The notes: generated by a model from the letters alone, not told the origin. Shown: positions 1-8,036, numbered from the stretch's first letter. The stretch: 10,950 nucleotides of DNA from Euperipatoides rowelli (GCA_003024985.2 PXIH01S0014564.1), one strand, 5' to 3'. Numbers and translations: made by a program.

Positions 1-322
1 CATCACTTCTGAACATATGAAAGGGTGATTCTATATTATGTAGGCCTATTCTTGTCAAAATGATTTATTTTTTCCTCTAAGCTTTACTTTATATATAGGC
101 CTACTGTATACAAAGTCGTTGGAAGTTTTGTATTATTTTTGTAGATCAAAGAGATTCTTTTCTAATATTCATTACTCAAAGAAAATCCTTTTTTTAATCA
201 ATTTACTGGTCTCAGAGTTGAGACCTGGTGGATTTGTTTGTGAACCCACTTATATTTTTCTATGATTAAAATAACTTTGATTAATAGCTTTTCGACCAAT
301 ACAGAGATCTAGCCAAATGCTT
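1..322. other. AT-rich sequence, nothing recognised
   Basis: There is no open frame of useful length and no repeat I can assign. The motif taggcct occurs twice (about 40-47 and 96-103) and again near 10600. It may belong to a dispersed family, but that is only an impression. Confidence 0.5.
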
Positions 323-640
323 AAACAAATTTCACAATCTTATATTCTTAATTATTTTTGAATCTTTAAAATCTTATTCATTATTTTAAAACATTTTATT
401 TGTGATTTCCATAAATTCCAGAGTTTTTTTAGCTTGTATTAATNAAAACATTTTATTTGTGATTTCCATAAATTCCAGAGTTTTTTTAGCTTGTATTAAT
501 TTTATAACAAAAACAAATTTCAAAAGCTTATATTCTTAAATATTTTTGAATCTTTAAAATCTTATTCATTATTTTAAAACATTTTATTTGTGATTTCCAT
601 AAATTCCAGAGTTTTTTTTAGCTTGCTTTAATTTTATAAC
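323..640. repeat. Two-copy tandem repeat, about 131-bp unit
   Basis: The segment starting aaacaaattt at 323 is repeated at 511 with few differences: both copies run through tattctta, a tttttgaatctttaaaatc core, tgtgatttccataaattcc and a T-run followed by agcttg. The two starts are 188 bp apart. Removing the 57 bp created by the N and the duplicated block around it (see the entry at 388-500) leaves a true period of about 131 bp, which fits copy 2 at 511 to about 640. There is no coding content. It is probably a local satellite or a duplicated fragment of an unidentified element. Confidence 0.75.
388..500. other. Single N flanked by identical 56-bp blocks (likely assembly join)
   Basis: An ambiguous base stands at 444. 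The 56 bases before it (388-443) and the 56 bases after it (445-500) are identical, both starting aaaacatttt and ending ttgtattaat. The nearby second copy of the same unit (from about 575) already differs slightly, for example eight Ts instead of seven before agc. An exact duplication abutting an N is most simply read as two contig ends that overlap but were joined with a one-base gap instead of being merged. A real duplication is possible but less likely. Confidence 0.75.
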
Positions 641-974
641 AAAAACATTTGCAAACCTTTTTTTTAAAATAAACTTTTTTTATATATGAAATAAAAATGT
701 CTAATTGTATTTGCATTTGATTTTCTTTCTTTTAACAAATTTGCATTTAAAATTGTTTTCTTCATCTTTGCTCTTAAGAACTACAGTATTTTCTTTACAC
801 TTAAGAATTACAGCATTATTCTTTTAAAAAAAATTAGACTGGCTTTCATTTTGTTATTTAAAAGAATGTCTTGTTTCGAAAAATGTTTATTCAAATGAAG
901 TCTTTGACCTTAAGTAATTTAAAAAAATATTTCTTTCATTGAATTTTACTATAATTAAAATTCTCTAGAATTGT
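641..974. other. AT-rich spacer, nothing recognised
   Basis: It holds T-rich and A-rich runs and short duplicated phrases such as cttaagaa-tacag (about 773-787 and 801-814). There is no coding potential and no terminal inverted repeat that I can see. Confidence 0.5.
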
Positions 975-1945
975 TTCATTCATCATTATGAACTCATATC
1001 ATCTTGATTCCACAGCACCATATATCATCATTGATTTCACATGACTATAGTCCCACATGATCATGAACCACATCATTGTGGTTGCATGTCATTTTGTTGA
1101 ACCTTCATGTCACACATCATCATGATTGCACATTATCAAGGTCACACATCATCATGATCATAGATATCATTATGGTTATGTATCTCTAGCCACACACCAT
1201 ATGTTTGCACTTCATCATGGTCATTGGTCACACATCATCACGGGTGTATATCATGGTTTACATCATCATGATTGCACATGATCGTAGTCCCACATGTTCA
1301 TGTTTTCACATTATCAGGGTTGTATGTCATTGCTTCGCACATCTTCGTGGTCACATATCATCAAAGTCAGACATCATACTAATCCTACATCATTATGGTT
1401 ATTTATCATCATGATCACTCACAAACTTGTTCACACATCATCATGGTGGTCATGCATTTGTCATGGATGCAGATCATCATGGTCCCACATCATCACACAC
1501 ACAATCATGATTGCACATTAGCATGGTCATATGTTATCATTGTTGCACTTCATCATGGTCACACTTCTTCATGATCACACATCATCATGGTTGCACATCA
1601 TCCTCATAGCACATCATTATGATTGCAAGTCATCATGGTCACACATCATCATGATTGCACATCATCATGGTTATTCATTATCATAGTCCCACATGATCAT
1701 GGTTCCTCATCAACATGTTTGCATGTCATTGTGTCACACATCATGGTTGCACATCATCATGGCCACTCACCATTTTGTTGACACATCATCATAGTTTTCA
1801 CACATTTGCATGGTTGCAGATCATCATCGTCCCATATCATCATCACGCATAATTATAATCACATATCATTATGGTCCCACGTGATTATCAGATGTCATTA
1901 TGATTTCACATCATCATAGTCACATGGCATTATGGTTACATATAG
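975..1945. repeat. Degenerate catcatgg tandem array 1
   Basis: This stretch is built almost wholly of variants of a unit of about 16-17 bp, roughly cacatcatcatggtt/c with g, c or a filling the join. Copies are heavily substituted (atgatcatg, attatcagg, atcattgtgg). A higher-order pattern is visible: a tagtcccacatg variant starts at 1048, 1285 and 1684, followed in each case by a variant of ttgcatgtcatt, and a cactcac...cttgtt/tttgttg-acacatcatcat block occurs near 1413 and 1761. Open frames at 1205-1414 and 1294-1521 read through the array in different frames and give His/Ser-rich low-complexity products. I do not call them genes. Confidence 0.9.
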
Positions 1946-3011
1946 TACTGGTGACTAGTAGAAATTACTAATTGATTAATCAAATATAAATAATCCTGAT
2001 TACGCAAGTAATCTATTATGAATTATCACTCCACTTCCCCAAACAATAACTTACAACAATCTTTTCAAAAGCCTTAAGAATACTAATATTAATGATGACA
2101 TTACCGGTAACAAAATAATATTTCTGTATGTTAAAGAGAAACTAGATAATAGCCTTATTAAAAAAAGTCAACAAACTTCTCTCTACTTAATCTCCCCTAC
2201 GCCTTGCTCCTTTCTCTATAATTACAGGTATTAATCCACCCTATTATTTTATAGTTATTTATTTGAGAACCTTGAAGTCGCAAAATTGTTCTTTAAAAAT
2301 ATTTTTATCTTGAAAACCTTTATTAGTGGTTAAGCTGTAGCTAGCCAAATGGTAGACAATTAATTTGCTTATTTGCTAGAAATCATTACAATGACAGCCA
2401 AATTACTAATTCTTTTAAAAAAAAAACATATCTTGAAACAATACAATAAAAAAAAAATACTGAACAACTAATAATACCAATTAAGATTTAGGTTGAAAAT
2501 ATATCTATTGTTAACCATGTTAGATATACAGAAATGAATGTAAAGCAGCTGAGATTGAAAAGTCAAGTGAATGTTATCTGAAGAATTAATGGGGACAGTT
2601 AATTGAATTATGAATATTGAATAGATTGAAGTAGCCTAATTTACTACATCTCAATTTAAAATCATATATTTAGATTGTTGTCTTTGCATTAAAGTACTAA
2701 TTTTTGCAAACTTTGATAGGATCACTTACAGTGTATAGAATCCTTATTATGATCAAGTTCTGGGTTTTAAATTAATAATGCAAATTATGTAATATATTGT
2801 ATATAAATTTCTAAAAATAATTTCTGAAAATAGAATTCCTATTTTCTTCCATTGTTACTTACAGACAATAATTTTACTAGTAAAAATAAAAGTTAAAGAT
2901 AATTGTCATAAAGTTTGTTTTGAGATTTTGTGATTTGGCTAGAAATTTATTCGCAGTTTGATCCAAATTTGAAATTAGTTTTTATTCTCCAACTTAAACA
3001 CTGCTGTATAC
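1946..3011. other. AT-rich spacer, nothing recognised
   Basis: About 1 kb without a long open frame, tandem repeat or recognisable transposon end. It has A-runs at about 2418-2427 and 2448-2456. A pyrimidine-rich stretch ending in acag near 2180-2227 resembles a splice acceptor, but nothing coding follows it. Confidence 0.5.
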
Positions 3012-3346
3012 CAGTGTTTTCCAAAGTGGGTGTCATGACCCACTGGTGTATCACTCATCATTTGTAAGGGTGTCACTTCCCAAAGCATACATATTATAAT
3101 ATTCACACACTGGTGTGTCACTTATCAGTCCTAAGGGTGTCACTTCCCAAAGCATACATATTATAATATTTTAATATATTTCCAAAAAATAATGTAAACG
3201 TATCTACAATACAAGCATGCAAATGACTATTTCCGGAGCATACTGTTGCCTTGAGAGCTTTGATAATAAAAATGAAGACTCTCAACTCCACTGGGTGTCA
3301 CAGCATCTTCAGGGTGTCTCAACATAAAAATGTTTGGAAACCACTG
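3012..3346. mobile_element. Non-autonomous hAT-like element (335 bp)
   Basis: The left end is cagtgttttccaaag and the right end, read on the minus strand, is cagtggtttccaaac, giving 13 of the first 14 bases in common. The cagtg-start and a 'caaa...' terminus are typical of hAT elements. The flanking 8-mers, ctgtatac (3004-3011) and ctatatat (3347-3354), agree at 6 of 8 bases, which fits a decayed 8-bp hAT target duplication. No transposase sequence is present, so it would depend on a relative. Inside is a 67-bp tandem duplication (separate entry). Other TIR families cannot be excluded from 14 bases, but the size, ends and flanks agree. Confidence 0.75.
3041..3170. repeat. 67-bp internal tandem duplication in the hAT-like element
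   Basis: The phrase cactggtgt-tcact/cttatca starts at 3041 and again at 3108. Within it, a 39-bp block beginning taagggtgtcacttccc is identical at 3065-3103 and 3132-3170. The period is exactly 67 bp. The flanking parts of the unit carry about five differences, so the duplication has aged unevenly or only the second part has been homogenised. Confidence 0.9.
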
Positions 3347-3354
3347 CTATATAT

Positions 3355-4529
3355 CAAAGCATTAGGTTTGTGACTGCCCACCCTTCCAGGTAATCTAAAT
3401 TACAAGATGAATAAACTGCCTCTATTAGATAAAAAATACCTATCCTCTCATCTTAAATAATATTATACAAGTTTATTTCAACTAAAAACACATAATACAA
3501 AATAAATAACTTTCATAGTACAGTAAAATTTTAAACCTTGTAAGCCTAGCCCAAAAAGGATATGGGTTAAAATGACATATACATTATGATATTTTAAATA
3601 AAACAATACATTGAAGCATAAGAAACATAGCTAATCAATAAATTTTGTTCCAATAAAATTCATAGTTCATAAAATGATTTTGTGACATGCTAGATAGTAT
3701 CCAATCAATGTTTCTAAAAGCACCACATAACAGTTTACTAAAGTTCAGGAATCTCCGAAACACTCAAAATACACAGTAACAAGATAACTGCTAAATGGCA
3801 TTAATCCTTGTAGAAAGCTCACAATGAATTCCTAAGCTCTATCTTAATACTAAGATTGAATACAAATTTTAAAGGAACAAAATTCAATTAACGATTAAGG
3901 AAAAGAATAAATAACAAAGAAGTAAATGTTAAAAAAACATCAATGAAGCCTGAATCTTATTAGTCGTTACTAATGTATAATTTTAACAGGCTTCTACAGC
4001 GGGAAAATGACACCATTCCTATACTCGTGTCAATAATCCAATACGTTTTAAAATAATTCAATGTTTTACGCTATTTACTGCCCAAAAATCCATACACAAG
4101 GAGACCACAACTCCAAGACAAAACAACATCAAATAAAACAACTTTAAAATTTAAAAATGATATGAAAACTATATACGACTATATACAACAAGCGCCATTG
4201 AAGGTGCTACATCCGGGTATAATATAAGCAGTAAATTCCTAGAAAGTATCCTATCTTATGATAAATGGATTTAATTGTTTTAAAATTATGTAGCCAATTA
4301 ATTACTCTGTATTAATTGAAATGTATTAGTCATTGATACTCTATAAACCTTTGGTTTAAATGTTTTATTCTGTTGGAAAAAAAAAAATTACAGTAGCTTA
4401 TCCTCATATCTTTTAAATATAGGTTGAGTATGGTTCCAACAATTCTAAATATATTATCAAGGAGAAGGAGGGGGTGTGATGGACATAATTTCCAAATTCT
4501 AATAAATCTGGTTATTCATGAAATATGGT
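3355..4529. other. AT-rich spacer, nothing recognised
   Basis: No open frame over about 60 codons and no tandem repeat. A less AT-rich patch near 3990-4220 contains several CpG dinucleotides (acagcggg, actcgtgtc, acgactatatac, agcgccatt, atccggg), unlike its surroundings. It could be a fragment of an unidentified repeat or a small non-coding exon. I could not find matching ends or coding sequence. An A-run lies at 4378-4387. Confidence 0.45.
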
Positions 4530-4734
4530 ATAAATTTCATATTTAATAAATAGGTTATTTAATACTCATTATTTTAAAGTGCACATTAAGGTTTTTTTTT
4601 AATAAAACTATTAAATATGAAATTTATTCAAAATTCATTAAATAATCTATTTAATAAATAGGTTATTTAATACCCAGAGACATTATTTTAAAGTTAGCAT
4701 TGAGTTTTTTTCTTTTATCAAATAATTAAATATG
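4530..4734. repeat. AT-rich inverted repeat plus 108-bp direct repeat
   Basis: A perfect 19-bp inverted repeat, ataaatttcatatttaata, lies at 4530-4548 with its complement at 4609-4627. Overlapping it is a direct repeat: atttaataaataggttatttaatac starts at 4541 and again at 4649, followed in both by cattattttaaag, a T-run and an attaaatatgaa phrase. The direct period is 108 bp. The arrangement suggests a palindromic MITE-like unit present in two partly overlapping copies, but target duplications are not clear in sequence this rich in AT. Confidence 0.7.
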
Positions 4735-5069
4735 AAAAATTATTTGAAATTGGACCAATAGTTTAAAAATTGAATATTACATTTCAGATAATCTAAGATA
4801 AACTTTAGTTTTTTTCTTATAAGACATAAGCATATTAATAATTATTGTGACATGCCAAGCAATTCTATCAGGAGCTTTCAATATGAAAAATAAAACAGTA
4901 CAAATATTAAAAATTTTGATTTGTAATTTTATTTTATTACAATAACCTAAACTACTAAATTAGGCTAATTACTAGTTTTAACAATTTAGACATCTTTAAA
5001 AAATTACAAATTAAAATATTTTCATCACTAAGACATAACCCAAAATACTTTGTTATTCCTATGTTAATA
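4735..5069. other. AT-rich spacer, nothing recognised
   Basis: Pure AT-rich sequence with no open frame, no array and no recognisable element end until the mariner-like terminus that follows. Confidence 0.5.
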
Positions 5070-5173
5070 CACAGGGTGGCCATAAGGTCCTGCCTTGATT
5101 ACAAAATTAAATAAAATAAAAAAATGTATCGTATAGACATACCATTTGCAGCATTGCAAAGATCAACTCTTAA

Positions 5174-5410
5174 GCCGGCGACAGACATAGCGATATGATA
5201 ACTTGTGTCGCCTCCTATTGACTTGTGATGAAACTATATGAAATATAAAATAAGTGTCACACACAACAAACATTACCTCACGGTGGTTTTTAAACATGGC
5301 AATGTTGTATAAAAAAGTGAGTGTGGTTGGAACAGCTCATTGCAACTTATGTTCTTTAAAGTCATCGTGAGGCAATGCGAGTTATGGTATCGCTCTGTGT
5401 GTCACCAGCC
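5174..5410. mobile_element. Harbinger-like MITE nested in the mariner element (237 bp)
   Basis: The left end, gccggcgacagacatagcga, and the right end read on the minus strand, ggctggtgacacacagagcg, form terminal inverted repeats of about 30 bp (5174-5202 and 5381-5410), continuing through gata-ataac in both. Perfect 3-bp duplications TAA flank it at 5171-5173 and 5411-5413. A 3-bp TAA/TTA target duplication with g-rich TIRs is the hallmark of the PIF/Harbinger superfamily. No transposase is present, so this is a non-autonomous copy. The open frame at 5340-5534 runs across its right border into the mariner sequence and is not a gene. Confidence 0.8.
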
Positions 5411-5472
5411 TAAACAGTTTTTTTTAACTCAACTAAATTATTGGGAGTCAAACAGTGTCGCCACTAGGTCAA

Positions 5473-5739
5473 CCAGAACCATGAAGTTTTCCCGGAAGGC
5501 TGGATTACTAATGGCCACCGTGATCTCCAGATAATAGCACATTAGAGTTTTTCCTTTGGGGTTATGTAAAAGACATTGTGTATGCAAAATGGGTCCCTGA
5601 TGTGGCTACATTACAGAGTAGGATAACTGAAACAATTTCAAGCATCACCACTGAAATGCTAGAGAAAATATGCTTAGAAATTGATTACCATTTAAACGTT
5701 CTTAAAGTTAGTAACGGTGCTCATATCGAAGTATATTAG
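5473..5739 (+). pseudogene. Mariner-type transposase, C-terminal remnant
   Basis: In one frame 5512-5739 reads W-P-P-stop-S-P-D-N-S-T-L-E-F-F-L-W-G-Y-V-K-D and then 60 or so further residues ending G-A-H-I-E-V-Y and a natural stop at 5737-5739. This matches the 'WPPRSPDLTPxDFFLWGYVKD' region of insect mariner-family transposases, the site of the third catalytic acidic residue, and the family's usual C-terminal GAHIE-type end. The internal TGA at 5521-5523 stands where CGA (Arg) is expected, a CpG-to-TpG decay. Upstream, E-V-F-P-E-G-W-I in another frame resembles the preceding 'FPxRWIG' segment, implying a frameshift near 5505-5512. The catalytic position appears as Glu in TLEFF instead of Asp. 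The N-terminal DNA-binding part and the first two catalytic Asp are absent. It cannot make active transposase. Confidence 0.88.
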
Positions 5740-5985
5740 GATGTGAAAAAAACTATTTGAATTTTTCTTTGATAGTCTGCAAACAATATTTCTGTAAGTT
5801 ACATTTTTTTTTTTAATTTAATTTTGCAATCAGGGCAGGACTTTGTGGCTACCTGTAATTGTTTTCTGGGTAAAGCCGCTTTATTTTAATCCAGAGTAGC
5901 TTATACAGCTTTTTTTTTTTTCTACCTGGAGTCAACTAGGGATTAGCCAAGCCCAACTTTAAATATTATGCTGTATATCTTTGCT

Positions 5986-6151
5986 AGATTACATGGTTGG
6001 CATTAACCTAGATTACCTGGTTGGCATTAACCTAGATTACCTGGTTGGCATTACCCCAGATTACCTGGTTGGCATTACCCAGATTACCTGGTTGGTATTA
6101 CCCCAGATTACCTGGCTGGCATTACCCAGATTGCCTGGTTGGCATTACCTC
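5986..6151. repeat. Seven-copy 23/24-bp minisatellite
   Basis: The unit agattacctggttggcatta-ccc/cct is repeated seven times with lengths 24, 24, 24, 23, 24, 23 and 24, totalling 166 bp. Differences are few (one acatgg, one ggtatt, one ggctgg, one attgcc). The 24-bp units are a whole number of codons, which is why a frame at 5981-6172 reads LDYLVGIN repeats. The 23-bp copies shift the frame, and there is no supporting context for a protein. Confidence 0.95.
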
Positions 6152-6234
6152 AGTTATTTGATTATAATCTAGTATAGATTGCTGTACAGTTCAAAAAGTT
6201 GTGTTGATTTTAATATGATTTGATTACTAAGTTA

Positions 6235-6420
6235 CTAGCAAATAAGCCCGTTACACGGGCATCAAACATTTTTTATTTGACACTACTATGTAGCTAAAGT
6301 TTCTATAAATAGTTCCAGGCCCAACGTAGATGGTACTACTTAAAAAGGTATGTGCCTTCAGAACAAAAGTCTGGACCAACAAAAATTTTAGTGGTAAGTT
6401 TAATATAATAGTAAATTCTC
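6235..6420 (-). mobile_element. Helitron-like 3' end, copy 1
   Basis: Read on the minus strand the sequence runs gcccgt-gta-acgggc (a perfect 6-bp stem, 6246-6260), seven bases of spacer, CTAG, then T in the flank. A GC-rich hairpin shortly before a CTRR end, inserted next to T, is the described 3' terminus of Helitrons. The body extends to higher coordinates at least through the phrase aaagtttctataaatagtt and a gtagatgg motif. I do not see a 5' TC end, or any Rep/helicase sequence. A SINE or other repeat with a similar tail is the main alternative. Confidence 0.55.
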
Positions 6421-6562
6421 CCTCTCTATAACTCTCTCTCTCTCTCTCTTTATCTTTATCTCTTGCTCTCTCTCACATAATTATTATCCTTCTCTCTCAA
6501 TCACTCTCTCTCTCTTTCTCTCTATCTCTCTTGTTCTCTTTCTCTCACTCTCTCTCACATAA
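6418..6562. repeat. CT microsatellite
   Basis: Long runs of ct/tctc are interrupted by tatctttatc, ttgctc and ttgttc. The closing phrase tctctctcacataa occurs at both 6467-6480 and 6549-6562, so the tract itself contains a tandem duplication with a period of about 82 bp. It sits between the two Helitron-like ends. Confidence 0.95.
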
Positions 6563-6588
6563 GAATTATGATTCTTAATCATTATTTC

Positions 6589-6670
6589 CTAGGCCAATAA
6601 GCCATTACATTAAAGTTTCTAAAAATAGTTAATAGATGGCGCTGGCTTTGGAACACGAACTATTTCAATT
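6589..6670 (-). mobile_element. Helitron-like 3' end, degenerate copy 2
   Basis: The order of motifs in copy 1 is repeated here: ctag (6589-6592), a spacer, aataagcc-ttaca where the hairpin stood, then aaagtttctaaaaatagtt and atagatgg. The hairpin has been lost (cattac where copy 1 has cgttac) and the stretch between stem and aaagtttct is deleted. Both copies point the same way and their ends are 354 bp apart. Confidence 0.5.
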
Positions 6671-7222
6671 AAGATATAGGATTATTACAACAGTTTTTTA
6701 CATTTAAATAAAAACTAGTTAAATTGTTTATTGAAATGAACAGTAGTCTCGTGGTGATTTATCGGAAACTACGAGAAATGATTAGCTGAATACCAATTAT
6801 GCGTTTGTAAAAAAAAAAAGTTCCGATTATTAAGAATTCAATTCCTCCAGAATTATGAGAAGTGAGACCAAATGTGGATTTTTAATATTAAGAATGATAA
6901 TTGCTACTTTTAGTGTTTTGGCTTGACTTGTTTCTATCAAGACAAAATAAAATTAAAATCAATTATGACGGGTAGTAAATGTTTAATGCTTACAAAGCAT
7001 ATTCACATTTATATTAATTCATTACTTTTTTTTAATAGTACAATATTATTTTATTATGAGTTTAAGGCAAAATGCAACAATTCAAATTATATACCTAATG
7101 CTTTTAAATTTTTTATGTTAATGATAACAGTCGAGTAATTGTTTGAGCTGAATAATGACAAGTGTAATCAGGCTAGAGTTTAATTGATTAGATTGAATAC
7201 TCAATTTAATTTGTCAGCACTA
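6671..7222. other. AT-rich spacer, nothing recognised
   Basis: A 71-codon open frame at 6923-7138 reads an Asn/Lys/Ile/Phe-rich product with no recognisable motif. In sequence this AT-rich that is expected by chance in one of six frames, and I do not call it a gene. No array or element end is visible. Confidence 0.5.
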
Positions 7223-7530
7223 ATTCACATTATCATGATTTACAGTTCCTAAGATCATCATCCTACATTATCTTAGTCCCCATCATCATGGCTGCACATC
7301 ATTGTCACACATCATCATGGCCTCACTCATTGCATCACATCATCATGGTCACAATCACCTGGTCACACATCATCATGTTTGCAGATCATCAGGGTCACAC
7401 ATTATCATGGTTGGACATCATCAGTGTCCCACATCATGGTCACATGTTATCATGGTTGTACATTATCATGGCCAAACATGATGATCATACCTCATTGTCT
7501 TTCATATCATCATGGTTGGACATGTTCTAA
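7223..7530. repeat. Degenerate catcatgg tandem array 2
   Basis: It has the same unit as the array at 975-1945 (cacatcatcatggtc/ttg), in the same orientation, with similar variants (attatcatgg, gtcccacatcatgg, cagatcatcagg). It is about a third as long. The first part (7223-7280) is more decayed. The frame at 7288-7530 is again a His/Ser/Trp-rich read-through of the repeat and not a gene. Confidence 0.9.
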
Positions 7531-7751
7531 GATAGAGATTTGATCATTGTTTAGGGAACTAAACCAAATGGAGCTATCATAAACATGGTCTTATGAATGT
7601 AATATAGATTAATTTTAAAACAAGCAAATCAGCTCCCATCATTTAAGTTTATACAAGTAAAAATTTGCTATAAGTATTAGATATAACATAATTAACATGA
7701 GAAGACCATTTAAAATCGTTTTGAATATTAATACCCAGAGTTTTGTTTTCC
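7531..7751. other. AT-rich spacer, nothing recognised
   Basis: There is no open frame or repeat of note between the array and the palindrome. Confidence 0.5.
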
Positions 7752-7908
7752 TTAACTAGTTTAACTAAATAGCTTCCAAAATTTAAGAAAATAGCAATAG
7801 CTTTATGTTAAAAATTATATAATGTGAAATCTTACTTCACATTACATAATTTTTAACATAAAGCTGCGGATATTTTCTTTGATTTTGAATTTTTGGGGTT
7901 AACAATCA
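7752..7908. repeat. Fold-back palindrome at the LINE edge
   Basis: The core arms are 30 bp (7799-7828 and 7836-7865) with one mismatch and a 7-base loop, atcttac. Weaker pairing continues outward: tattttctt on both sides, then attttg and gttaac-like matches, to roughly 7752 and 7908. The right arm overlaps the minus-strand LINE remnant (its NPKNSK-like coding part). The left arm therefore looks like an inverted copy of the same LINE sequence. The inner arms are far better conserved than the outer ones. Confidence 0.88.
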
Positions 7909-7998
7909 TATCATTGTTCTTAGCATTTCTGATAACTTGATCAATCATTTACTTGGGTATGTCAAAACCATCATTGATATACATAACACACAACTGAA

Positions 7999-8036
7999 AA
8001 ATCATAAACAAATTTGACAAATCATAAACAAATTTG
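7999..8036. repeat. 20-bp tandem duplication inside the LINE remnant
   Basis: The phrase aaatcataaacaaatttg occurs at 7999-8016 and 8019-8036. It lies in the stretch that separates the VPQGS-like from the YIND-like motif, which in an intact reverse transcriptase are almost adjacent. It is part of an insertion that broke the gene. Confidence 0.9.

Larger units (their letters stand above)
5070..5855. mobile_element. Mariner/Tc1-superfamily element, internally deleted and interrupted
   Basis: The left end reads cagggtggccataaggtcc (from 5072) and the right end, on the minus strand, reads caggtagccacaaagtcc (5855 downwards). They pair over about 28 bp with one gap and a few substitutions, through tcctgcc-tgatt. 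A TA lies just outside each side (5068-5069 and 5856-5857), the expected target duplication, with two extra bases on the left. The interior keeps the end of a mariner-type transposase (separate entry), which supports the class directly. Without the 240 bp of inserted Harbinger-like MITE and TAA duplication it is about 546 bp, far shorter than a full-length mariner, so most of the transposase gene has been lost. Confidence 0.85.

Noticed and set aside
1205-1521. Two overlapping open frames of 69 and 75 codons
   Set aside because: Both are translations of the catcatgg array in different frames, with low-complexity His/Ser content.
975-1945. CRISPR-like array
   Set aside because: There are no constant-length repeats separated by unique spacers. 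The units are contiguous and degenerate, in an animal-type sequence.
2180-2230. Pyrimidine tract ending in acag, possible splice acceptor
   Set aside because: No coding sequence or open frame follows, and such tracts are common by chance in this DNA.
5340-5534. 64-codon open frame
   Set aside because: It starts inside the Harbinger-like element and ends in the mariner remnant in the wrong frame for the transposase.
5981-6172. Repeat protein of LDYLVGIN units
   Set aside because: It is a by-product of a mostly 24-bp minisatellite. The frame changes at the 23-bp units, and there is no promoter, splice or homology support.
6923-7138. 71-codon open frame
   Set aside because: The composition is what random AT-rich DNA gives, and no motif, signal or homologue is recognised.
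7288-7530. 80-codon open frame
   Set aside because: Read-through of the second catcatgg array.
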